64,000 nucleotides of DNA from Viola odorata. Taxonomy: Eukaryota; Streptophyta; Magnoliopsida; Malpighiales; Violaceae. Below are positions 1 through 10,251 of the stretch, in pieces. Positions within the stretch are counted from its first letter, which is position 1, and every line of letters starts with the position of its first letter. Location: the NCBI GenBank assembly GCA_963691705.1, contig OY829541.1:34794719-34858718 (forward strand), read 5' to 3'. Under the pieces are notes generated by a model, which was not told the origin of the DNA, ran no database searches, and was given only the letters and a program-made list of their open reading frames with translations. The position numbers and the translations under genes were made by a program.

Positions 1-154
1 GTCAAAAAAGTCGGTTGTATGAAGCGGTAAATAGCTGGTCAGCGTCAGTTGCCCCATGAGGCGGCACCAGGCAGAAGTAAAAAGAGAAAGGTAAAATACT
101 ATTTTTATTCATTTATTCAAAGAGCCAGCGGCATCTACAACAAACACGACATCG

Positions 155-622
155 TCAATCCTCGTCAGCCCAGTCCATGTCATAGCAGTAATCATAGTCC
201 TCCGGGGACGACGGTAATCCACTGTTATAGGAAAAGAAATACTCGGCAGGTTTAGGCACAAGCTTTGTCGCGAGGGTAACCACCTCTACTGGGGCGACAC
301 GGGAACCCTCTCCGATAGCAGAGGCTGCTGACCTCGAATCGGTGTTCTGAGTAAAAACTCCTCTCTCTGGAGGAGGAGGAGGGGCAGACGGTGGCACTTC
401 ATCACCCTTCTGTAGCGCGGAGTAATGAGGCTCATAACCGGAAAAGAAGGATTCAAAGACCTTCTTCTTTATTTTCTTCGGATTTGTGCGACCCCGGCGT
501 TTGGTAAGGCGTTTGGTAGGCCTCCATGGAGGTGAGGAAGGGGAATGGTCTGAGTCTGGTGAGGTCGGAGGAGTTGGGGGAGAGTCACGAGCAGCAGTGT
601 ACAAAAAATGCGAGTCAGCCAT
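155..622 (-). CDS. Proline/serine-rich protein with basic patch and acidic tail (antisense gene of LTR element)
   Basis: I do not recognise a family. The ATG at 622 gives a 155-residue protein. The N-terminal quarter is rich in Pro and Ser. A strongly basic patch follows at about residues 34-54 (KRLTKRRGR... KKIKKK), which could be a nuclear localisation signal. A PPPPP run lies mid-protein, and the last 20 residues are Asp/Glu/Tyr-rich. The gene runs opposite to the LTR of the host element. A TATA box (tatataat, minus strand) near 690-702 and a pyrimidine-rich leader precede the ATG, so it looks like a real transcription unit and not a chance frame. In the same element a second antisense gene lies upstream at 1167-1553. 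Being an antisense gene of a Ty3 element fits the extra ORFs of Tat-lineage elements. Its function is unknown. Confidence 0.5.
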   Translation of the reverse strand: MADSHFLYTAARDSPPTPPTSPDSDHSPSSPPWRPTKRLTKRRGRTNPKKIKKKVFESFFSGYEPHYSALQKGDEVPPSAPPPPPERGVFTQNTDSRSAASAIGEGSRVAPVEVVTLATKLVPKPAEYFFSYNSGLPSSPEDYDYCYDMDWADED

Positions 623-689
623 GAAAATATCAGCAGTAGTAAGAAAGAAATGAGACAAAGAGGAATGAATAGGAAAAAGAGAGAAGAAC

Positions 690-702
690 CCCATTATATA
701 GC
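690..702 (-). promoter_or_regulatory. TATA box of the antisense proline-rich gene
   Basis: Read on the minus strand the sequence is ggctatataatgggg, about 70 bp upstream of the ATG at 622. The leader after it is CT-rich, as is common in plant 5' UTRs. A second TATA (cctataaatacc, minus strand, 822-833) lies farther upstream inside the inverted U3 copy, so two start sites are possible. Confidence 0.5.
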
Positions 703-794
703 CAAGGCAAGGAAGTACGCATGCCTTCTCGCATGTTTTCAAAGTAATTAATACGTTCAGGAACAATGGCCAGAGGGGTGAAGAGATCCGATTT

Positions 795-1145
795 TATAAT
801 CACAACTGTTGAAAGGTGGGGGTATTTATAGGTAGAGGAAGGACCTTACCGGCAGGGGGTAGGAGTTACCCCCGGGTAGATGTCGCTGGGGTGGCAGGGA
901 GTGACGTCATGCGGCATGACGTCACGTGGAGTGACGTCATGGATGACCTGGGACGGGATGCCGCCGTGCAGATGTCGCATGAGAGCCCCCTCCGCTGATG
1001 TCGACCATCCCAGGGTCGGCCGCCAGGCTAAGGGCGGTAAGAATGGTGTCGCGTCTCCCTCGGCGGGTACAGTGTGCGGTGTCTTGTCGCCCGGTGGGGT
1101 GGTGGAGATGCCGCTACAGTGGTATCAATAGTTATCAAGACATAG
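795..1145 (-). repeat. Inverted copy of the LTR U3 promoter with three TGACGTCA sites
   Basis: Read on the minus strand this stretch aligns with the first 250 bp or so of the LTR at 1759-2010. Both contain TGATAAC near the start, ccactntagcggcatctcc, three TGACGTCA palindromes, taccccctg(c/t)cggtaaggtccttcct and a cctataaatacccc TATA. The three palindromes here start at 902, 917 and 932, exactly 15 bp apart. TGACGTCA is the core recognised by plant bZIP factors of the TGA/CRE type. The copy points toward the proline-rich gene and could serve as its promoter. Confidence 0.65.
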
Positions 1146-1166
1146 CAAAAGGGTCCCCACCGCTGG

Positions 1167-1553
1167 TCAGACATTCGACCCAGCGTCGTCATCTTCCCAC
1201 TCCATGAAGGGAATATCCCTCAAGGCATCCGCAAGAGTGGTCAGTTCGGAAGAGCAGGCCCTCATGCCTTTTAGGCAGCACCACAGCAAATCTTTCCTAT
1301 GCTGCAGTATAGCAATGAGTAGCTGAATTTGAGAGACAGCCACCGACAGCTTCACCGCCTTCTCCACAGGGCTGAAGTCCTCCATGGAGATAGCATTCTA
1401 CCTAGCTTGCAGGGGGGTCAGCATCCCCTGGAGCTCCAAGATATCCTCAGAAGTCTTGGTGCTCAGCGACCCCAGGAAATCGATGTCTGCTTGAGTCAGG
1501 TTCCTTAGGGTGTGGGCCTTGGAGAGCGGGAATTTTTTGGTAACTTCGTCCAT
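1167..1553 (-). pseudogene. About 128-residue helical protein gene with internal TAG (antisense gene of LTR element)
   Basis: From the ATG at 1553 the frame runs to a TAG at 1398-1400 and then stays open, in the same frame, to a stop at 1167. Together the two halves make about 128 residues. The sequence is predicted to be mostly helical: residues 20-50 and 60-115 are Leu/Ile/Ala-rich with heptad-like spacing, then comes a short tail with IPFMEWEDD. Length, helical layout, a K/RDxL..L..M.A pattern and a closing IP-acidic tail resemble the small helical proteins of the mariner element at 25696-31802, but this is weak similarity judged by eye. A TATA box lies at 1612-1622 with a CT-rich leader. 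The TAG may be a nonsense mutation. I do not know a function. Confidence 0.45.
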
Positions 1554-1611
1554 TGAACGAGGAGAGGAGACGAAAGTTGAGAGAGTTGTGAAACAAGTGC
1601 AGAAAAAAGGC

Positions 1612-1622
1612 CTATTTATAGA
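1612..1622 (-). promoter_or_regulatory. TATA box of the antisense helical-protein gene
   Basis: The minus strand reads gtctataaataggcc about 60 bp upstream of the ATG at 1553. The leader between them is CT-rich (caactctctcaactttcg and so on), which is normal for a plant transcription start region. Confidence 0.6.
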
Positions 1623-1758
1623 CTCAAAAAAAATGTTCTGAAAAGGCGTGTTTGTCGACTTTCGAGCCCTCATTAATGCAGAAACCCCTGAAGAGGCAAG
1701 ACTGGAGAAGAGGCAGTAGCCCTTGGTAAACACTCGGGCTCATTTTCAGTTGGGCTTA

Positions 1759-2196
1759 TGATAACCTTTGACACCACTCTAGCGGCATCTCCGCCATCGC
1801 ACCTGGCGACAAGGCCAGAACATTGTACACGACACTGTTCCTACCGCCCCTAGCCTAACAGCCGGCCCTGGGATGCATGACGTCACTCCGTATGACGTCA
1901 CCTCGCATGACGTCACTCTCTAGCACCCAAGCGACATCTACCAGAGATAACGCCTACCCCCTGTCGGTAAGGTCCTTCCTTTACCTATAAATACCCCCCA
2001 CCATTTCAGACAAGAGGGTAAGCCTAAGACAACGTGCTGAACCCCTATCATTTTCACCACTCATACTGACTTAAGCATCGGAGTGTTTACGCCGGAGACC
2101 CCCTCCGGCACCTTGCAGGTAACGAAGACACCGGAATAGTGTTCCCGACCAGTCCTCATTGGCTGATCCTACTCAACAAACTTTAGACTCTTATCA
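1759..2196 (+). repeat. LTR of Ty3-type element with CRE-like triplet
   Basis: The LTR starts TGATAA and ends TTATCA (438 bp). TGACGTCA occurs at 1878, 1893 and 1908, again exactly 15 bp apart, followed by a TATA (ctataaatacccc, 1985-1997). No target duplication can be checked because the other end of the element is off the window. Confidence 0.6.
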
Positions 2197-2334
2197 TCGG
2201 TCGGTGGCGGTCGGTGGCTGATCGGGATTCAGGCAGCTAGGTTTAGGAGAGGACTCGCAAATGGAGGACGATTGGAGGGAGGCTGAAATATGTGTTTGGA
2301 GGAAAGGAAATTTTAAGCGGTGGCATATAATTAT

Positions 2335-3123
2335 CAATAATGCTAATAGGGTTGAAACACATGCCTGAATAGAATGCCTGAATGACATGGCATTTGCCAC
2401 ATCATTCTTTAAATTTACAAAATTGCCACTGGGCCCAATCTGCCCGCGCAACGCCTAGCCAACGCCAACCAACTTCCTATTCTTCCTCCGCCGCCTTTGC
2501 CTTTCCGTCCTTCTCCTCCTCCTCCTCAGATCCCTCAACCTCCAATGCACCCAACGCTTTCTTCACCACAACCTCCGTCTCCTCCACCGTCTCCAGCCAC
2601 ACTTCCCTCTCCAGCCTCCGTCAATCCCTCTCCCTCTCCCAGAACCCCCACATCCACGACATCTCCGAGATCCGCGCCGTCACCAACAATTTCCTCGCCA
2701 AACGCCACTCATCCTCCTCCTCCTCCCCCTGCTGGCGCTGCAACCCCCGCAACACCAACACCATCATGTTCCAGCGCAAGTTTCGTCGGAAAATCAAAAC
2801 CTCTCAGCTCAAGCAACGGTTGTCCGTCATATGTCGGAGCCACCACAGCAGCATCAACAAACTCCTCGGTGTATCCATCTCAGGAGATCACATTTACCTC
2901 GTCTACGATTTCATCAGCGGGTGGATGGGAGGCAGTGGGTGGATGGGAGGCTGAAGGATTCGTTTCCGGTTGGGGTGGTGGAGGACTGAAGCGTCGGGTT
3001 TGGATGATTTGGAAACAAGGATGCTGAATTTTTAACAGTGGCAATTTTGTAAATTTAAAGAATTTGCCACGTCATTCAGGCATTCTATTCAGGCATTGTT
3101 TTCAACCCTATTAGCAGCGTGCT
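2335..3123. mobile_element. Mutator-like (Pack-MULE-type) element carrying a gene fragment
   Basis: Two arms of about 90 bp are inverted copies: 2341-2440 (tgctaatagggttgaaa through aaattgccactg) and 3034-3119 (cagtggcaatttt through aaccctattagca). An ATAATTAT octamer flanks the element at 2327-2334 and 3124-3131. It could be an 8-bp target duplication, though the outermost 6 bp of the two arms do not pair, so the exact ends are uncertain. There is no transposase. The interior is GC-richer than the flanks and holds a piece of a receptor kinase gene. Long inverted arms plus a captured host exon fit a Pack-MULE. An hAT-type origin is the alternative, given the 8-bp repeat. Confidence 0.6.
2545..2922 (+). 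pseudogene. Captured fragment of a LysM-type receptor-like kinase (LYK3-like)
   Basis: In the forward frame running from 2382 to 2954 the translation between about 2545 and 2922 resembles the region linking the membrane segment to the kinase domain of plant LysM receptor-like kinases of the LYK3 (At1g51940) group. Recognisable blocks are HIHDISEIRAVTNNF, MFQRKFRRKIKTSQL, SVICRSHHSSINKLLGVS and GDHIYLVYDF. The kinase catalytic motifs (HRD, DFG), the LysM domains and the signal peptide are absent. After YDFISG the frame leaves the family and runs into transposon DNA. A second overlapping frame (2497-3027) is Pro/Ser-rich and is a shadow. The fragment lies between the inverted arms of the element, which indicates transduplication. 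Confidence 0.6.
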
Positions 3124-3131
3124 ATAATTAT

Positions 3132-4640
3132 TTTCCCAGCCTAAATATCAAAACAAAATTAACCACTGAAAATCAAATTTTTACGATCGGAGAAACACAA
3201 AACGAAGATCCAAAATAATCCACAGTTCAAAAGTTAAACTTGAAGTACAAACAAGAAATATGTTATTGTTCATTTGTTTGTCAGTGCAGCAGAATGCGAG
3301 AGAGGGAGAGGAGAGAATAAATTAAAAAAAAAAACTAAATTCTACCCTTGAAAGAAAAACCCAACAACACAATTTCATTGAGAATCCATACCCAACATTT
3401 GATAACTTCCAAGATCGATAAATAAAATCTCAACTTTTCAACAATAGAAGCAAAAGTGTTTCAAATAGCAGATACAAATAAAAATCTAAGAGCGTAATTA
3501 AACTTCCAAATAAAAGGAGAACAAGAGATGCCCGTTTTTGAAGAATGAGAGGGAGAAGATCTAAATTATGCTAGAAAACCAAATAAGAAAGCTGCGATTG
3601 TCAAAGGCATGTAGGGACAAAAAGCGAGAATCGAGAGAGAGTAGGTGAGCGAGCGGCGAGTGTGGCGAGAGCGAAACCGGCAAGCGGCGAGTGCGGCGAG
3701 GACGAACAAAGGAAACAAAGATTAGATTAGAATGATTTTGATTTTGGTTAGCCCTAGTTTTAGAAATCATAATTGTTGTTTCCTTCCTACAAAACTACGT
3801 CGTTTAGCACCAAATCGGCGAACCCCCTCGCTTTAGCATGGGAGTCAAATATTTAGCCACCAAAACATAGGCAACCTTTGATAAATATTCGATATATATA
3901 TACCGATTCTCCCAGTTCTACGATTCGGTTTATGAAATTTAATAAGGATAAAATCAAACTGAATCAAAAATTTACGGTTCTGAGGTAGAACTGAACTAGA
4001 CCAAAAAATTGCGGTTCAATTCGGCTCGATTCAATTCAAAATACTTCGATTTTGGTTCTATTTTCAAGTCGGACTAGTTTTCTTACGCCGCTAGATACGA
4101 TTGCACTGTGAAGAAGGAGGAGGAGGAAATGGCATCGTCTGGTGGAGAGAGAGAGTAGTAGAGTGAGAATCGGGTTCGTTTTGTCGCTTTCATTAAAAAG
4201 GAAAAAGGAAAGAAAGATAAAGAGAGTTTTCTTTCAACCTCTCCATTGCTTCACTACATGATCACCGAATATTGTATTTTCTTTTCTCTTTTATATTTAT
4301 TTAAGTTTTTCATTCATTTTGTGTGTAAACAAAAAATAATTTTTTTTTCCATATCATTAATATTATTAATAATACAACTTGGATAATCCATTATCCACAA
4401 ATATTAAAATTATCCTAAATATTAAAACTTATAAGCAAATTAAAATTCTAAATAAAGCTAATAAAACACTATGTTTACTAATTTAAATTAAAATTAAAAC
4501 TTCGATCTTATTGTGCTAATAGTATATTTTAGTTAGATAAATTTTTTACATTTTTAGTCTTTTATTAATAAATAACTAATTTCATGCCCGCGCGATATGT
4601 TAGATTTTTTTCAGTGTGTCTATAATATAATCTTAGTTAT
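3132..4640. other. Intergenic, no gene recognised
   Basis: This stretch is AT-rich with no convincing frame. A Pu/Py-rich patch at 3590-3720 (cgagcggcgagtg repeats) and a stretch at 3900-4080 of repeated (g)attc-ggtt words suggest decayed repeats, but I could not define ends. The last five bases (gttat, 4636-4640) are the target duplication of the copia element that follows. Confidence 0.4.
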
Positions 4641-5658
4641 TTTTAGAATAGTATATGTATATGGTGTACGTATTGGTAGAAGTAGAGTATTGTGTACAAA
4701 CTATATATGTGTGTGTATACCTAGGGGTGGGCATTTTCTGAAAATTCTGAATTCCGAATTTTCCGACCCGAATTTTTCAAATTTTGGTTTGGGTATTCGG
4801 AATTTCGGGTTCGGGTTCGGAATGGATTTGAGGAAATTTGGGTATATTTCCGAAATAATCTCTCTTTTCTTTCTTTCCTTGGGTTGGGCCGAAGCCCAAC
4901 ACCTCTCTTTTCTTTCCTCTCCCCTCTTTCCTTTCTTTCCTTTCTTTCTAACCTCTCTTTTCTTTCTTCACGAAGCCTCCTCTTTCTTTCTTTTTCTTTT
5001 TTCTTTGATGAAAGCGATGATTATCCATCTTATATGCAGCTCAAGTCGTACGACTTCATCAAAGTTCGCAGCCAACGAAAGAGCGGGTGAAAACATGCTG
5101 ACATGGTGATAGGATCTGAAGCCTCCTCTTCTTTTCTGTTTCTCTTCACTCTCTTCTCTTTTCTATTTCCTCTCTTCTTTCTTTTCTGTTTCTTTTTTAG
5201 CTGTATTAGAGATGTATTGTGGTGGGTTGCGGTGGCAGATCTGTTGAGGTGGTGGCAGATTTGTGGGTTGTAGTGGCAGATTTGTGGGTTGTGGTGGTTT
5301 GAGAGGAGATCGGATTGATGGATTGGATTTGGTGATGGGTGTGGGAGGCCGACAGTGATGAGTGAAGCAGCGACGATGGGCGATTGGGTGGTTGCTGGTT
5401 GATTTTGGTGGTTGTGTTGCGATTTGGGATTGGATTAATTGGGGTTTTGATTGAATGGGTTTGAATTTTGGGAAATTCGGATATACCCAAAATTCCAAAA
5501 TTCAAATTCGGGTTCGGGTTCGGGAAATTTTTTTGGGATTTCGGAATCCCGATAACCGAAATTTGGCATTCGGGTATTTCCGAAATACCCGAATGTCCAC
5601 CCCTATATATACCCATTGTTTAATGATAAGGAAACATTTTTCCTCATTTGATTTTACA
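4641..5658 (+). repeat. 5' LTR of copia element, interrupted
   Basis: Bases 4641-4721 and 5606-5658 match the 3' LTR (tagaatagtatatgtata at the start, cctcatttgattttaca at the end). The expected initial TG is TT here. The interruption is the 884-bp hAT-like insertion. Confidence 0.85.
4722..5605. mobile_element. Non-autonomous hAT-like element nested in the copia 5' LTR
   Basis: It starts TAGGGGTGGGCAT and ends ATGTCCACCCCTA, imperfect terminal inverted repeats of the hAT type. The flanking 8-mers tgtatacc (4714-4721) and tatatacc (5606-5613) agree at 7 of 8 positions and fit the 8-bp hAT target duplication. Subterminal regions are rich in (g)ggttcggg and aattcgg words on both sides. The interior is a pyrimidine tract (4905-5010) and has no transposase. 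Confidence 0.75.
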
Positions 5659-5670
5659 TGATAGCGGAGC
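5659..5670 (+). other. Primer-binding site of copia element (degenerate)
   Basis: TGATAGCGGAGC directly follows the LTR. It matches the usual plant initiator-methionine primer site TGGTATCAGAGC at 9 of 12 positions. Confidence 0.6.
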
Positions 5671-6401
5671 AAAGTGAGAGCTCTCTCTGTTATTTCTGCT
5701 CGGACTGTCTTACCGGCCTCGTGTATTCTCACCGCCCCGATAGAATGGAGCGGCCGGCCGCGGTGAGTCGAAATCAGGTGGAAGCGTCCCATTCCGGTCA
5801 CCGACGCGCCACCAATCGCCGCCGGAGCATTCCGGCCACTCTCCCATGCACTGGCGCGTGACGCGCCGTCCGGCCACCACTGATCGTGCTGTCACCTGGG
5901 TTTTGCTCGACTCTTCATTTCCGACAGGTACATGTGGTCGCTTTGCTATTTTGGCTGCATTTGCTTTCCGTTCTGCTATAAGTCCGAAATTTGCTTGAAC
6001 TTTTGCTCGTTTTGCTCGAATGTTTGGTTGCTCTGAAGTCTGAATTTACTGCTGGTTGTACTTGGTTGGCTTGTTTGCATCTTGTCACTTTATATTTATT
6101 CGGAATTTGCTGCGCATTTGCTTGGTTGACTACGCATTTGCTTAGTTTGAGTACTGTTTACGGGTACTCTTTGCTTCGAATTTGCTGGACTTATTGGGGT
6201 CTATTTGCTTGGTTGGCTGACTTGTGTTTAATTACTTCGTATTTGCTTGTATTCATTGTTGAAATTGTGTCACCTGGTGTGGAAAATCACAATCTCAAGA
6301 TGAACTCTATTAATTTTGTCGGGTTACCTAGTTCTTTCTCTCGAAAGACTGTAACTATCTCTGCAGATGAGTATGCTAAATTCTCTTAGTATTTAGAATG
6401 A

Positions 6402-9400
6402 GTGAAAGCAAACTTGAGTACTGAATCAGCTGAGTCAGGTAAAACATGTCTTGTTTCTTTTTCTAACAAATGGACAATCGACTCTGGTGCAAATGAGCAT
6501 ATGACAGGTAATCCTAATCTATTGACAAGCTTTAAGAAGCTTACAACATCTTCTCCTGTCACTATTGTTGATGGCACCACCTGTAATGTTGAGGGTTCTG
6601 GTACAGCTAAACCAACTTCTGCTATTACTATGTCATTTGTATTTAGTCTACCTGAGTTGAATTTTAACCTGATGTCAGTAAGTAAGCTCACGAAAGACCT
6701 CAACTGCTTCATCTCCTTCTTCCCTGATCATTGTCTTATTCAGGACCTAGTGACGAAGCAGATACTTGGTAGAGGGCATGTGTCGGGTGGGCTTTATTTT
6801 CTTGATCCGTGGGTACCAAAGCCAATAGCTTGTCTTAGCAGTACTTCCTTGTTTGAAACTCATTGTCGTTTGGGACATCCGTGTCTACAATATCTAAGGA
6901 AATTGTGTCCACAATTTAAGTCTGCTACTTCTCTGGATTGCGAGTCTTGTCATTTTGTGAAACATCATCGCACCTCTTTGGGCCCTCGTACTAGTAAACG
7001 TACGGATTCTGCTTTTGTATTAGTTCATTCGGATGTGTGGGGTCCATGTTCTGTAACTTCCAAACTAGGTTTTAGATACTTTATCACCTTTGTGGATGAT
7101 TACTCTAGAATGACTTGGATATATTTCATGAAAAATTGTTCTAAGGTGTTTTCTCATTTTTGTGCATTTTGTACTGAAATAAAAACTCAGTTTGATGTGT
7201 TTGTTCGTATATTGCGAAGTGATAATGCTAAGGAATATATGTCTGAGTCCTTTCATCAGTATATGACTCAGCATGGTATCTTGCATCAATCTTCTTGTGT
7301 TGACACACAAGCCCAAAACGGTGTGGCTGAAAGGAAGAATAGACACCTCTTAGAGACTGCTCGTGCTCTATTATTTCGAAACAAGGTTCCCAAGCAATTT
7401 TGGGTTGACGTTGTTTCTACAGCTTGCTTCTTGATTAATCGTATGCCTTCTGCAGTTCTTGATGATGGTATTCCAATTACTGTACTTGCTCCTGGTAAAC
7501 CATTATTCCCCATTGAGCCTAAGATTTTTGGTAGCACCTGCTATGTTCGTGATGTTCGTCCTCACATCACAAAGTTGGATCCTAAGGCTTTAAAGTGTGT
7601 CTTCTTGGGGTATGCTAGACTTCAGAAGGGGTATCGATGCTACTCTCTCTATCTCCAAAAGTACCTTGTGTCTACTGATGTTGCCTTCTCTGAACAGGTA
7701 CCATTCTTCTCATCTCATCCTACTCCCACTCGACAGGATGATGATCATGATGATGATGATTGGCTGGTTTATTCCTCCACCCCTTTGGGTGATTCTAAGC
7801 AACCCTCTACTAGTACTATCCTGAGTCAGCCTTCTTCTTCGGGTACTTCTGCGGAACCTCTTGGAGTGAGTGTCCCAATTCAGCATCCTGATCTTCCAGT
7901 TATGAGAGACCCACCTTGTAGTGATCCTTTTTCAGGTACTTTTGCGGAACCTCTTGGAGAGAGTGTTCTAATTCAATTCAGCATCCTGATCTTCTAGTTA
8001 TGAGAGACCCACCTTGTAGTGATCCTCCTGTACCACCAATTGATACATGTCCTCCACTAGATTCCTCGTCACCTGATCCACCTACTGATCTGGATTTACC
8101 AATCAGTATTCGCAAAGGTAAACGACACTGTAAATCTATCTACTCCATTGCTAACTATGTCTCTTATGATCACCTGTCTTCTTCGACATGTGCTCTGATT
8201 TCCTCTCTAGATTCAGTTGTCGTTCCTAACACTATTCAGGAAGCATTGAATCATCTTGGTTGGAAGAATGCAATGCTTGAGGAGATTATTGCTTTAGAGG
8301 ATAATCAGACGTGGGATTTGGTGACTTTGCCCAAAGACAAGAAGGCGGTTGGTTGCAAATGGGTCTTTGCAGTAAAAGTCAATCCTGATGGCTCTGTGGC
8401 ACGACTTAAGGCCAGACTTGTTGCCAAAGGATATGCCCAAACGTATGGGGTAGATTATTCAGATACTTTCTCTCCAGTGGCCAAGCTATCCTCTATTCGA
8501 CTATTCATCTCTCTGGCTGCCTCCAGGGACTGGCCTCTACATCAGTTGGATATCAAGAATGCTTTTCTTCATGGTGATTTACAAGAAGAAGTTTATATGG
8601 AGCAACCACCTGGGTTTGTTGCTCAGGGGGAGAAAGGGAAAGTTTGTCACTTGAGGAAAGCTTTATATGGCCTAAAACAGAGTCCTCGTGCCTGGTTTGG
8701 CAAGTTCAGTGAGGTAGTTTTAGAGTTTGGCATGCAGAAAAGTCAGTGTGATCATTCAGTATTTTATAGAAGATCTGCTACTGGTATTATTCTGCTCGTG
8801 GTATATGTGGATGACATTATTATTACAGGAGATGATAGTGTTGGGATCTCTTTGCTAAAATCTTTCCTACATACCAAGTTCAGTACAAAAGACTTGGACC
8901 AGCCGAAATACTTTCTTGGGATAGAAGTTTCCAGGAGTAACAAAGGTATCTTTTTATCTCAAAGGAAGTTTGTTCTTGATCTTCTTGCAGAAACAGGAAA
9001 ATTGGGAGTCAAGCCTTGTAGCACACCCATGGCCTACAATGTCCATCTTACTAAAGAAGATGGTGAATTGTTTGAGGATCCTGAGAGGTACAGGAGATTA
9101 GTTGGGAAACTAAACTATCTCTGCGTGACTCGTCCTGGCATCACCTTTGTCGTTAGTGTTGTCAGCCAATTCATGTCTGCTCCAACAGATAAGCATTGGG
9201 AAACTCTGGAGCATATCTTGGGTTACTTGAAATGGGCACCTGGTCTCGGGATACTATATAGTAATCATGGTCACACCCAGATTGATTGTTTTGCAGATGC
9301 TGATTGGGCTGGGTCTAAGATTGACAGGAGGTCAATAACCGACTACTGTATTTTTGTTGGTGGGAACCTGATCTCATGGAGGAGCAAGAAGCAGAATGTG

Positions 9401-9760
9401 GTATCGCGATCTAGTGCAGAATCGGAATACAGAGCAATGGCACAATCCTCTTGTGAGATTTTGTGGTTGCGGCAACTTCTAGCTGAGGTTGGTATGGTAC
9501 ATTCATCTCCATCAAAGCTCTGGTGTGATAATCAAGCTGCCATTCACATTGCTTCAAATCCAGTGTACCATCAGAGAACTAAACATATTGAAGTGGATTG
9601 CCACTTTATCCGTGAGAAGATTTAGGAGAACCTCATCTCCACTCATTATGTGAAGACAGGAGAACAGCTGGGTGATTTGTTTACAAAAGCTCTCTCAGGT
9701 CCTCGAGTGAACTATCTTTGTAACAAGCTGGGCATGATTAATATCTATGCTCCAGCTTGA
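6402..9760 (+). pseudogene. Copia pol polyprotein (protease, integrase, RT, RNase H), broken
   Basis: The 6402-7997 frame holds the protease (WTIDSGANEHMTG near 6473), the integrase zinc finger (HCRLGH ... CESCH), and an integrase core with catalytic Asp in HSDVWGP and RSDNAKEY and Glu in NGVAERKNRH. The 8000-9625 frame holds reverse transcriptase (YVDDIII near 8804) and RNase H (DADWAG, SSAESEYRAM). Lesions: a stop just before 6402 separates the gag end (SADEYAKFS, 6363-6389). A roughly 95-bp tandem duplication at about 7836-8025 with 5 extra bases shifts the frame at 7997. A TAG at 9623-9625 cuts the C-terminus, which otherwise continues to 9760. Gag upstream is almost entirely missing. The product would have made and integrated element cDNA. 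Confidence 0.9.
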
Positions 9761-9767
9761 GGGGGAG

Positions 9768-9825
9768 TGTTAGAATAGTATATGTATACGGTGTACGTAT
9801 TGGTAGAAGTAGAGTATTGTGTACA

Positions 9826-9907
<82 letters not shown>

Positions 9908-9957
9908 ATACTCATTGTTTAATGATAAGGAAACATTTTTCCTCATTTGATTTTACA
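9768..9957 (+). repeat. 3' LTR of copia element with expanded (TA)n
   Basis: It starts TGTTAGAATAG right after the polypurine tract and ends TTTTACA. About 72 bp (9828-9902) is a (TA)n microsatellite that is only a few units long, mixed with TG, at the same place in the 5' LTR. Confidence 0.9.
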
Positions 9958-10251
9958 GTTATCAAAATCGATAATTATAATAAATTACAATAACTAAATA
10001 ATTAATAATTAAAACTTTAGTTAATCACAAGTGAAACTTATTACGAATTTTTTTAATTAGAGGTATATGTTTTTTTTAGTACTAAATTAATGGCAATAAG
10101 TAATATAATTAATGAGAGGTATATGTTTTTTTTAGTAATAAATTGTGAGTTAATTACGATTTTTTTATAAAAAGAAATAATCAAAATGGGCCCAAACCGC
10201 AAAGGCCGATAAAGTTGGTTCTTCAGACCCAATTTATTCGTGTGATTTATA

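Larger units (their letters stand above)
1..2196 (+). mobile_element. 3' portion of a Ty3-type (Tat/Retand-like) LTR retrotransposon with antisense genes
   Basis: The segment ends in a 438-bp LTR (1759-2196) that opens with TGATAA and closes with TTATCA. The stretch around 2070-2125 (gacttaagcatcggagtg, then a CCGG-rich run and gcaggtaac) looks to me like the R/U5 of Tat-lineage elements. No sense polyprotein is visible; it would lie left of the window. Between base 1 and the LTR sit two minus-strand genes with their own TATA boxes. Extra antisense genes between pol and the 3' LTR are known in Tat-lineage Ty3 elements. Lineage assignment is by recognition only and the left boundary is off the window. 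Confidence 0.6.
4641..9957 (+). mobile_element. Ty1/copia retrotransposon, degenerate, with very short LTRs
   Basis: The 5' LTR (4641-5658) and 3' LTR (9768-9957) flank a copia-order pol: protease, integrase, reverse transcriptase, RNase H. A 5-bp target duplication, gttat, sits at 4636-4640 and 9958-9962. A degenerate initiator-tRNA-Met primer site follows the 5' LTR, and a polypurine tract (ttgagggggag, 9757-9767) precedes the 3' LTR. Without the nested insertion and the (TA)n expansion the LTR is only about 125 bp. Most of gag is missing and pol carries at least three lesions, so this copy is not autonomous. Confidence 0.9.

Noticed and set aside
2497..3027. Pro/Ser-rich 176-residue frame
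   Set aside because: It overlaps the kinase-like frame inside the Mutator-like element and its bias comes from the C-rich strand; it has no family resemblance.
4597..5109. 170-residue forward frame at the copia LTR
   Set aside because: It crosses the LTR and the nested hAT-like element; its Phe/Leu/Ser-rich end is only the pyrimidine tract.
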